Part shown: positions 1 to 4,781 of the stretch, one piece after another
Layout of the letters: every line of letters starts with the position of its first letter
Numbering within the stretch: the stretch's first letter is position 1
DNA from: Oscillospiraceae bacterium
Lineage (GTDB): Bacteria; Bacillota; Clostridia; Oscillospirales; Oscillospiraceae
NCBI GenBank assembly: GCA_016295225.1
Contig: JAEDLP010000091.1
Span: forward strand, 1 to 6,915
Reading direction: 5' to 3'
Length of the DNA: 6,915 bases
Notes under the pieces: model-generated
Told to the model about the DNA's origin: nothing
Database searches by the model: none
What the model saw: only the letters and a program-made list of their open reading frames with translations
Program-made: the position numbers and the translations under genes

Positions 1-62
1 GCAGAGGGCATTTTTTGGGGTTTTTCCTGCCGCTGGAAAGAGAGGGCCGGAACAGGGCAGAA

Positions 63-95
63 AAGGGCCTGCGCTGCTGTCAACAGCGCAGGCCT
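63..95 (-). terminator. Terminator overlapping the stop codon of the SOD-like gene
   Basis: An 11-bp perfect GC-rich stem is formed by 66-76 and 84-94, with a 7-base loop (77-83). On the minus strand it is followed by a short T-rich run (CTTTTCTG). The stop codon of the SOD-like gene (80-82) lies inside the loop, so the last codons of the gene form one arm of the hairpin. The U tract is short, so termination may be incomplete. Confidence 0.6.
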
Positions 96-583
96 CTTGC
101 CCGGATTTCGCCGCAGGCGATCTTCCGGCCCGCGTTTCCGGCGGGCTGGGAGGTGAAGTCGTCCGGCCCCTCGTGGATGATGACCGTCCTGCCCACCACT
201 TCCCGCAGGGAGAACCGGTCGGTGAGAAAGACCTGGAAGGCGTAGCCGCAGTTGCCGAAGAGGGGAGGCAGGTCCCCGGCGTGATGGGGGTGGGGACAGC
301 CCTCGGGATTGTAGTGGGCGCCCGCGTCGGCGAAGGGGGCCTTCTCGTTCCCGGTGCAGGCGTCGCCCTCGTGGATGTGGAAGGCGAAGATGGGGCTTTC
401 GCAGGCCCCGGTGGGGGAGGGCAGGCCGCAGACCTCCACGGCGATCAGAACCCCCCAGCGGGTCTGATAGAACCGGGCAGAGCCGGTCAGGTCCGGGTAG
501 GCCTCGCCGCCCAGGATCTCCGCCCAGGCTTGGGGCCGCTGCCGCAGGGTGTAGAGCAGGTTTCCGGCTCGTTTTCCAAACAT
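80..583 (-). CDS. Cu/Zn superoxide dismutase-like protein, no signal peptide
   Basis: 167 aa, of the SodC (Cu/Zn superoxide dismutase) family, which converts superoxide to oxygen and hydrogen peroxide. The motifs are clear: FHIHEG with H69 and H71 as copper ligands, GAHYNP with H90 as the bridging His, H98, H101 and D104 (in HAGDLPPL) as zinc ligands, and IIHEGPDDF with H137 as the last copper ligand. C76 and C157 (in IACGEI) sit where the conserved disulfide is expected. The position of the usual active-site Arg just before the (I/L)ACG motif is Lys154, with Arg153 beside it. There is no N-terminal signal peptide or lipobox, unlike most bacterial SodC, so a cytoplasmic location is predicted. 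The start ATG at 583 has GGAGG 8 bases upstream. It appears monocistronic. Family assignment is secure; enzymatic activity is inferred from the intact ligands. Confidence 0.88.
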   Translation of the reverse strand: MFGKRAGNLLYTLRQRPQAWAEILGGEAYPDLTGSARFYQTRWGVLIAVEVCGLPSPTGACESPIFAFHIHEGDACTGNEKAPFADAGAHYNPEGCPHPHHAGDLPPLFGNCGYAFQVFLTDRFSLREVVGRTVIIHEGPDDFTSQPAGNAGRKIACGEIRARGLRC

Positions 584-645
584 AGATACCGCCTCCGATA
601 CAGGATGTTCTCTCCCATCCTATGTTTGGCCGGGGGGAATGATGA

Positions 646-789
646 CCGGGATCAGGCGGTCAGGGGTCCAAACGTTCGATCTTGAAGATCACCGGTGAGA
701 TGCCCTTCGGGGTTGTCTATCCCAAGGAACCCCGCCAGGGGGTGGCCGACTTCATAGATCTCCTTCGAAGGACCAGGGAAAAACAGTAA
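646..789 (+). pseudogene. Possible C-terminal remnant of a LysR-type regulator
   Basis: An open frame that follows a stop at 643-645 and ends with TAA at 787-789. Its later part contains PFGVVYPK, then QGVADFIDLLRR and a charged tail. This resembles the last beta strand and helix of the substrate-binding domain of LysR-type regulators, where a pattern like VYP(K/R)...AxxFIDFL is common. No DNA-binding domain or other part of such a protein is found upstream in any plus frame, and there is no convincing start codon with a ribosome site. I infer a decayed or deleted gene. The match is short and could be chance, so confidence is low. Confidence 0.33.
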
Positions 790-804
790 AAAGGGATGGA
801 CCCT
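788..804 (-). terminator. Weak terminator candidate after the sigma operon
   Basis: Just past the TAG stop of the membrane protein gene, the minus strand reads AGGG, a 5-base loop and CCCT, followed by TTTTT. The stem is only 4 bp, so this is a weak candidate. A 12-bp perfect palindrome (TCCTTCGAAGGA, 761-772) lies a little further downstream and could add structure. Confidence 0.25.
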
Positions 805-1936
805 ATTTCAGAATGCGGCGGGCGTTCTGGGTATCGAAGTTCCAGTAATAGAGGGCGTAGTCGTCAACATAGTACAGGCCGCTCTGGCAGACCGCCAGTT
901 CCTGGGTGGCCAACTCCTCCGAGCCCAGGGGTGTGACTGCGCCGGTGACCGGGTGACAGGAGACGGGGAGGACAGCCCTGTCCCCGTCAGGGTGTAGAAG
1001 GGTATAATAATATAGGGTGTCGTTCCAAAGAACGGGGGCGGCGCCGACGTTGGTATCCTCCGTCAGATAACGGGCGGGGCTGCCGTCATAGGGGAGGACA
1101 TAGAAGGGATGCCCTGTGACCGAGTGGGTACCGTCGCTGTTGACTTCATACTGGGTGACCTTGCACAGGACAAAGTCTTTAAAGAAATACCAGTCCAAGG
1201 GCTCAGCTAGCTGGGACCAGAAGTGGTTGTAAACCGTGACCACCTCCTGGGTGTCCAGGTTGTACCGCTGGAGGATCCCTCCTTTGGCCATGAAGTAGAT
1301 GCTGTCCCCGGCCATGTGCTGGGCCATCGGAGTCCCTTGGGCGGCGTAGTAGGGGGTGGAGAAGAGCCGACGGGTCTCGCTGCCTGTGCAGCTGGTCTCG
1401 TAAGTGACCACTTCTCGTCCGCTGTCTGGATACTCGTCCCGGCACCAGTACAGCTTGCCCTCTGCTGCGCTGATGAACTGATACCCATGGCGGCCGAAGG
1501 AGTCGTTCACCGGGATGGTACCCAGGCAGGTGAGGGTGTTCTCCTCCACTTGATAAACATCGCCGGTGTCCTGATCCACACAGTAGAGCCCGGTTTCGGT
1601 CTCCTGGAAGATCCCTTTGAAATCCCCCAGTTTGACGGGGGTGGTCAGGCCGGGGGTGTGGCGATAGACGCCGTCCTCATAGCAGAAATAGACCGAGCCG
1701 CCATCCGGCCCTGTGGTCAGACCGTATTCCCAGTCGGGAACATAGCAATAGCATCTCTCGCCGCTGCTCTGGGAGACCAAGGAGAACAGGGGGAGGGCCG
1801 CTGCCAGGCACAGACAGGCGGCCAGTCCGGCCCAGACCTTCCAACGACGTTTCCTGGGCTTAGCAGGCGGCGCGGCCTCCTGGATGAACTCCTCTTGAAT
1901 CTCTGTCAGGGCTTTCAGTAAGCGCGCTTCTTTCAT
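803..1936 (-). CDS. Membrane-anchored propeller-like protein, probable sensor or anti-sigma partner
   Basis: 377 aa. A short cytoplasmic N-terminus (1-31) with a pattern ALTEIQEEFIQEA is followed by a basic patch (KPRKRRWK), one membrane helix (about 34-55) and a roughly 320-residue extracytoplasmic part. That part repeats aromatic units such as GSVYFCYEDGVYRH, GLYCVDQDTGDVYQV, GKLYWC, DSIYFMAKGGILQRY, DTLYYYT and SGLYYVDDYALYYWN, as expected of beta-propeller blades. The start overlaps the sigma factor stop in an ATGA junction, and GGAGGGG precedes it inside the sigma gene, so the two are translationally coupled. In Clostridia, proteins of this shape next to ECF sigma factors are usually thought to hold the sigma factor at the membrane. 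I see no canonical zinc-containing anti-sigma motif, so the regulatory role is inferred from context. The ligand sensed is unknown. Confidence 0.75.
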   Translation of the reverse strand: MKEARLLKALTEIQEEFIQEAAPPAKPRKRRWKVWAGLAACLCLAAALPLFSLVSQSSGERCYCYVPDWEYGLTTGPDGGSVYFCYEDGVYRHTPGLTTPVKLGDFKGIFQETETGLYCVDQDTGDVYQVEENTLTCLGTIPVNDSFGRHGYQFISAAEGKLYWCRDEYPDSGREVVTYETSCTGSETRRLFSTPYYAAQGTPMAQHMAGDSIYFMAKGGILQRYNLDTQEVVTVYNHFWSQLAEPLDWYFFKDFVLCKVTQYEVNSDGTHSVTGHPFYVLPYDGSPARYLTEDTNVGAAPVLWNDTLYYYTLLHPDGDRAVLPVSCHPVTGAVTPLGSEELATQELAVCQSGLYYVDDYALYYWNFDTQNARRILK

Positions 1937-2493
1937 AATGTGATCCCCTCCTCTTCCAAGCGGGCTTTCAGCTTCTCACGGGAGCGCAGCAGAGACATCT
2001 TCACCCTGCTCTCCGTCCAACCGTAGTCCCGGGCAATCTCCCCGATAGAGCTGGCATACCAGTACCGCCGCAGGAAGACCAGTCGGGCCTCGGGCTTCAG
2101 GTCGGCCAGGAAGCGGTTCAAGGTCTCCGTCAGGGTTATGTCGTCGACGATCTGCTCAGTGGGGACCGGAGCGGGCAGGCAGTCCCGCAGTTCTTCCAGG
2201 GCCAGGGCGACCTGCCCGCTGCCCCGCTTTCGAGCGGTGTTGGCCTTATACCGGTCCAGAGCCAGGTTCCGGGTGATTTTTCCCAGAAAGACCGCCAGAC
2301 GGTTGGGCCGCTGGGGCGGCATGGCCTTCCAGGCATTAAAATAGGTATCGCTGACGCACTCCTCGCAGTCCTGCCAGTCCCGGAGGATGTTCCAGGCGAT
2401 GGTGCGGCAGTATCTGCCGTACTTTTTCTCGGTTTCCGCGATGGCGTCTTCCGAGCGGGACCAGTAGAGGTCGATGATAGCGGTGTCAAGCAT
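1933..2493 (-). CDS. ECF-type RNA polymerase sigma factor
   Basis: 186 aa from the ATG at 2493, chosen because AAAGGAGG sits 7 bases before it; an upstream in-frame start at 2544 has no such site. Sigma region 2 spans about residues 22-90 (DCEECVSDTYFNAWKAMP, then FLGKITRNLALDRYKANTARKR). A linker follows, then sigma region 4 at about 124-182, whose helix-turn-helix contains SSIGEIARDYGWTESRVKMSL and the LRSREKLKARL helix. Regions 1 and 3 are absent and the length is typical of ECF sigma factors. The protein directs RNA polymerase to a small regulon, usually under control of a membrane partner, here the overlapping downstream gene. The promoter region holds a possible self-recognised ECF promoter (2519-2545). 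Confidence 0.92.
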   Translation of the reverse strand: MLDTAIIDLYWSRSEDAIAETEKKYGRYCRTIAWNILRDWQDCEECVSDTYFNAWKAMPPQRPNRLAVFLGKITRNLALDRYKANTARKRGSGQVALALEELRDCLPAPVPTEQIVDDITLTETLNRFLADLKPEARLVFLRRYWYASSIGEIARDYGWTESRVKMSLLRSREKLKARLEEEGITL

Positions 2494-2518
2494 GGCGTCT
2501 CCTCCTTTCACAGAAATA

Positions 2519-2545
2519 GACGACAAAGGGAGGGAACGGGTCACA
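2519..2545 (-). promoter_or_regulatory. Candidate ECF-type autoregulatory promoter
   Basis: Upstream of the sigma gene the minus strand has TGTGAC (2545-2540), a 17-base spacer and CGTCTA beginning at 2522. CGTC is a common -10 element of ECF promoters and falls about 25 bases before the start codon. The -35 element lacks the usual AAC, so this is a weak match that relies on position and on the habit of ECF genes to regulate themselves. Confidence 0.3.
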
Positions 2546-2571
2546 TGTCATAAAGAAAAACCTTTGTTCAC

Positions 2572-2612
2572 AAAAAAAGAAACACCTTGCAAAATACAAG
2601 GTGTTTCTTTTT
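2572..2612 (-). terminator. Strong intrinsic terminator of tRNA-Ser
   Basis: A perfect 16-bp stem (2574-2589 with 2597-2612) and a 7-base loop (2590-2596). On the minus strand it follows directly on the CCA end of the tRNA and ends in a run of seven T. It isolates tRNA transcription from the sigma operon downstream. The symmetric A/T arms mean it could also stop plus-strand transcription, although I see no plus-strand gene that needs it. Confidence 0.85.
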
Positions 2613-2704
2613 GGCGGAGAAGGAGGGATTTGAACCCTCGAGACCCTTTTGGGGCCTACACGATTTCCAATCGTGCGCGCTCGGCCGGACTACGCGACTT
2701 CTCC
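2612..2704 (-). tRNA. tRNA-Ser (anticodon GGA), CCA encoded
   Basis: 93 bases including the encoded CCA. The acceptor stem is GGAGAAG (2704-2698) with CTTCTCC, then a G discriminator and CCA. The anticodon stem is CACGA/TCGTG around a 7-base loop TTGGAAA, giving anticodon GGA, which reads UCC and UCU. A long variable arm (about GGCCC/GGGTC) marks it as a class II serine tRNA. The T arm is GAGGG-TTCAAAT-CCCTC. The near-exclusive use of TCC for serine in the CoA-transferase gene in this window fits this decoder. Confidence 0.96.
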
Positions 2705-2752
2705 ATCTGTTTGTCTTCTGTTGTGTGGCTGTCTCTCGCAGACAACGATGCT

Positions 2753-2780
2753 ATTATAGCAAGTCCTGGGAAAAAGTCAA
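2753..2780 (-). promoter_or_regulatory. Promoter of tRNA-Ser (housekeeping sigma)
   Basis: The minus strand has TTGACT at 2780-2775 and a perfect TATAAT at 2758-2753, with a 16-base spacer. Transcription would start near 2746, about 42 bases before the mature tRNA 5' end. Confidence 0.88.
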
Positions 2781-2815
2781 GGGGTAATTTAAAAAATTCC
2801 AAAAATTTTTTCAGG

Positions 2816-2860
2816 GCAAAAGAAGGGCCCGGCGGACCGAAGGGAAGAGGTCCGCCGGGC
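2816..2860 (-). terminator. Intrinsic terminator of the cell wall hydrolase gene
   Basis: A perfect 12-bp GC-rich stem (2827-2838 with 2849-2860) and a 10-base loop. It begins 23 bases after the hydrolase stop codon and is followed on the minus strand by CTTCTTTTG. Confidence 0.8.
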
Positions 2861-2882
2861 AGGGGCCGGGAAAGGCAGGCGG

Positions 2883-3830
2883 TCACAGATAGAAGTTGTG
2901 TCCGCCGATGGTGCAGTAATAGGTTCGGGCGCGGTCCGCCCAGGAATACATGGAGGTCACATTGAAATAGAGGCAGTCGCCGGCTTCCCGCACGCCGTCC
3001 AGACAGAGCTTGGCGGCCACCAGGCTGTCCTTGTCCGGCTCCCGGTAAATGGTGCCGTTGGCCACCGGGGAGAACTGGCCGGGGGAGAAGATGACGTCTT
3101 CGATGGTGTCCGGGAAGGTGGGGTCTTTCACCCGGTTCAGGATGACGGTTCCCACGGCGATGCGGCCCTTCATGGGCTGGTTGCCCGACTCTGCGTAGAT
3201 GGCCCGGGAGAGCCAGTAGAGATCGTTTTCCTCATAGGAAGGGGCGGTGACGGGGGACTCCACCTGGCGGATCATCAGATCCTGGCCCTCCTGGTCTCCC
3301 AGGACGGAGCAGCCCAAAGCATTGCACAGGGTCCGGACCGGCAGGAGCAGACCGCCGTCCTGCTGGACCACCGTGCCGGGGGCATAGAGGTACCGTTCGT
3401 TGACCTGGAAGTAAGGGTCCCCGGCTGCGGCGTGGAGGGTCATCCCTTTGGCGGCGGCGGTCAGGCGGCCGTCCTGGAGACCCAGGACGAGGTCCGGGTA
3501 AAGACTTTGCAGAACAGGGATGACAGCCACATAGACAGTCCCGTCCACCGTGGTCCGGGCGGTCATGTGGCCAATGGAGACGCCATTGACGGTAATATCC
3601 GGTTCGGTACGCAGGGTTCCGTTGATGTGCGCGGCGGTGATGGTGGGGAGCACATCCGTGTAATCGGTATAGGTGGTCTCCTGGAGGTTCGTAAAGAGAT
3701 ACCCCGCTCCGGAGGAAACTGACGTACGTGTTCCGGAATCGAAGGATTCATTTTCTGCGGCGAGTGCGTGCAGGCAAAGCACCAGGAGAAGCGCCGATAA
3801 AATGACGCCACTGGGTAGGTGTTTTTTCAT
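2883..3830 (-). CDS. Secreted SleB-type cell wall hydrolase with copper amine oxidase-like domain
   Basis: 315 aa from the ATG at 3830, which puts the MKKH signal peptide at the N-terminus (hydrophobic core about 8-20, cleavage probably after HALA at 24). AGGAG lies 11 bases before this ATG. A TTG start at 3854 is possible but would add eight residues ahead of the signal. Residues about 78-190 look like the copper amine oxidase N-terminal-like domain seen in many secreted Clostridial proteins (VNG, LLLPVRTLCNALG), probably a wall-binding module. Residues about 203-315 are the Hydrolase_2/SleB catalytic domain: LSRAIYAESGNQP with the expected catalytic Glu214, then GRIAVGTVILNRV, FSPGQFSPVANG and a closing GGHNFY. 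SleB cuts glycan strands of spore cortex peptidoglycan, but many relatives act on vegetative wall, so the spore role is not proved. It is transcribed alone, with promoter and repeats at 3866-3903. Confidence 0.9.
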   Translation of the reverse strand: MKKHLPSGVILSALLLVLCLHALAAENESFDSGTRTSVSSGAGYLFTNLQETTYTDYTDVLPTITAAHINGTLRTEPDITVNGVSIGHMTARTTVDGTVYVAVIPVLQSLYPDLVLGLQDGRLTAAAKGMTLHAAAGDPYFQVNERYLYAPGTVVQQDGGLLLPVRTLCNALGCSVLGDQEGQDLMIRQVESPVTAPSYEENDLYWLSRAIYAESGNQPMKGRIAVGTVILNRVKDPTFPDTIEDVIFSPGQFSPVANGTIYREPDKDSLVAAKLCLDGVREAGDCLYFNVTSMYSWADRARTYYCTIGGHNFYL

Positions 3831-3865
3831 AGCGAATTCGACTCCTGTATCCAAATATTTACGAT

Positions 3866-3893
3866 TGTAACTATATTGTAATGTAATTGTAAG
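3866..3893. promoter_or_regulatory. WalR-like box: three TGTAA repeats at 11-bp period
   Basis: On the plus strand TGTAAC (3866-3871), TGTAAT (3877-3882) and TGTAAG (3888-3893) are separated by exactly 5 bases each. The first pair matches in full the published WalR (YycF) consensus TGTWAH-N5-TGTWAH; the third repeat differs only in its last base. WalR controls cell wall hydrolase genes in Bacillota, and the gene served here is such a hydrolase. The box overlaps the predicted -10 element, which would favour repression if that promoter is right. Other OmpR/PhoB family regulators, such as PhoP, also bind direct repeats with this spacing. Confidence 0.5.
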
Positions 3894-3903
3894 GAAAAAT
3901 CAA
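3875..3903 (-). promoter_or_regulatory. Promoter of the cell wall hydrolase gene
   Basis: The minus strand has TTGATT (3903-3898), a 17-base spacer and TACAAT (3880-3875). The start site would be near 3868, giving a leader of about 38 bases to the ATG at 3830. I did not find a convincing sporulation-sigma promoter in this stretch. Confidence 0.6.
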
Positions 3904-3981
3904 GAATAATTTCGCAGAACCGTTGAAATTGGCTCAAAAAATAACAAAATAGGAACGAAAAAGAAACAAAATGTAATGGAT

Positions 3982-4021
3982 ACAAAAATGGCGCCCACAA
4001 CATGTTGCCATGTGTGGGCGC
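3982..4021 (-). terminator. Terminator after the thioesterase gene
   Basis: A 9-bp GC-rich stem (3991-3999 with 4013-4021), extendable by 3 bp past one bulged base, is followed on the minus strand by CATTTTTG. On the plus strand the same hairpin is followed by AATTTTTTT, so it could work in both directions. It lies 56 bases after the thioesterase stop. The remaining sequence between the thioesterase and the hydrolase (to about 3904) is AT-rich, with no other feature I can support. Confidence 0.7.
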
Positions 4022-4076
4022 GAATTTTTTTGAAAAAAACTTGCAGCGGGGGCGGGCTTGGCAGGAAGCAGGGGGG

Positions 4077-4472
4077 TTATTCGCCGGCTTCCAGCTTCTT
4101 GCGGGCCTTGGAAAGGAAGCGGTCGTTCTGGATGACGGCCCGCTCATGGACGCCCTCGCCGATGGGGCCCTTGGCGTCCCAGGCGGTGACCCGGTAGACC
4201 AGCTTGCGGCCCTCCACGGCGGTGAGCTCTGCCTTGCAGGTGACCTCCATGCCCACGGGGGTGGCGCTCACGTGCTGGACGTTCATAAGGGTGCCCACGG
4301 TGCCGGCGCCTTCCTCCAGGTGGGGAGCCACGGCGGTCCAGGCGGCCTGCTCCATCTTGGCGATCATAATGGGGGTGGCCAGCACCTCCAGGGCGCCGCT
4401 GCCCACGGACTTGGCGGTGAAGTGGTTGGTCACAGGGAAGGTGACTTCAGCGGAAATTCCGGGTTGTAACAT
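4077..4472 (-). CDS. Hot-dog fold acyl-CoA thioesterase, FlK-like
   Basis: 131 aa of the fluoroacetyl-CoA thioesterase (FlK)-like family; it would hydrolyse an acyl-CoA to acid and CoA in the cytoplasm. The catalytic set is visible: T33 (LATP), E41 (AKMEQAA) and H67 (VQHVSATP), with the same mutual spacing as Thr42, Glu50 and His76 of FlK. Also conserved are GTVGT, the VEGRKL strand and GEGVHERAVI near the end. Compared with FlK as I remember it, the segment before T33 is about six residues shorter and has Gly and Ala rather than the lid phenylalanines, so selectivity for fluoroacetyl-CoA is unlikely and the real substrate is unknown. The start ATG at 4472 has AGGAGG 8 bases upstream. It is divergent from the CoA-transferase gene, which hints at a role in acyl-CoA balance, but that is inference. 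Confidence 0.88.
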   Translation of the reverse strand: MLQPGISAEVTFPVTNHFTAKSVGSGALEVLATPIMIAKMEQAAWTAVAPHLEEGAGTVGTLMNVQHVSATPVGMEVTCKAELTAVEGRKLVYRVTAWDAKGPIGEGVHERAVIQNDRFLSKARKKLEAGE

Positions 4473-4651
4473 AGGGAAAGCCTCCTGATTATTTTTAGAT
4501 GCATGTTGTGTTCGGATCGTTTGACCGGCGGCTGCCGTTCCTTGAAGGGTATTGTACCAGATCGGAAGGAAAAGAGGAAGGAGAAATCAAACAAAAATAC
4601 CGGAAATGTCTGTTTAAAAGAGGGGAGGGGACAAATCGCCCAAAAGAACGG

Positions 4652-4665
4652 GAGCAAATTTGTTC
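4652..4665. promoter_or_regulatory. Imperfect palindrome upstream of the CoA-transferase promoter
   Basis: GAGCAAATTTGTTC is a 14-base dyad with one mismatched pair around a perfect CAAATTTG core. It is centred about 30 bases upstream of the -35 element at 4688, a place where activators or repressors often bind. It does not match the Rex consensus well, so I do not name a regulator. Confidence 0.25.
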
Positions 4666-4687
4666 AAAGTACCGCACAACGTCTGTA

Positions 4688-4716
4688 TTGACTTTTTATA
4701 TGAGGTAGGGTAGCAT
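4688..4716 (+). promoter_or_regulatory. Promoter of the CoA-transferase gene
   Basis: TTGACT (4688-4693), a 17-base spacer and TAGCAT (4711-4716). It lies in the 309-base divergent region (4473-4781) between the thioesterase and CoA-transferase genes. That region otherwise holds purine-rich sequence, the small dyad at 4652-4665 and the ribosome sites of both genes. I found no good promoter for the thioesterase; TACAAT on the minus strand at 4556-4551 is the best -10, but it lacks a -35. Confidence 0.6.
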
Positions 4717-4781
4717 AAAGAAGTAAAGTTGTGCATAGCACAGACTGGAGTACTTATCAAAGACAGGAGGATACATCCAAT

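Noticed and set aside
1..16. GCAGAGGGCATTTTTT at the left edge, like the right arm and U tract of a plus-strand terminator
   Set aside because: The left arm would lie outside the window, so the hairpin cannot be shown.
602..621. Six-base inverted repeat AGGATG/CATCCT in the leader of the SOD-like gene
   Set aside because: Short stem with an 8-base loop, no match to a known operator, and easily expected by chance.
173..685. Plus-strand open frame of 170 codons opposite the SOD-like gene
   Set aside because: Gly/Val-rich shadow of the metal-ligand-bearing minus-strand gene.
1223..1921. Plus-strand open frame of 232 codons opposite the membrane protein gene
   Set aside because: It lies opposite a gene with a membrane helix, repeats, a ribosome site and operon coupling. 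The plus frame shows none of these.
2474..2965. Plus-strand open frames across the tRNA-Ser gene
   Set aside because: They read through the tRNA and two terminators. The peptide segment EKEGFEPSRPF is the usual false translation of a tRNA T arm.
2898..3722. Plus-strand open frame of 274 codons opposite the cell wall hydrolase
   Set aside because: The minus-strand product has a signal peptide and a clear SleB domain. The plus frame is Gly/His/Val-rich without domain or ribosome site.
4551..4556. TACAAT on the minus strand as a promoter for the thioesterase
   Set aside because: No acceptable -35 element at 16-18 bases upstream; left as a weak possibility only.
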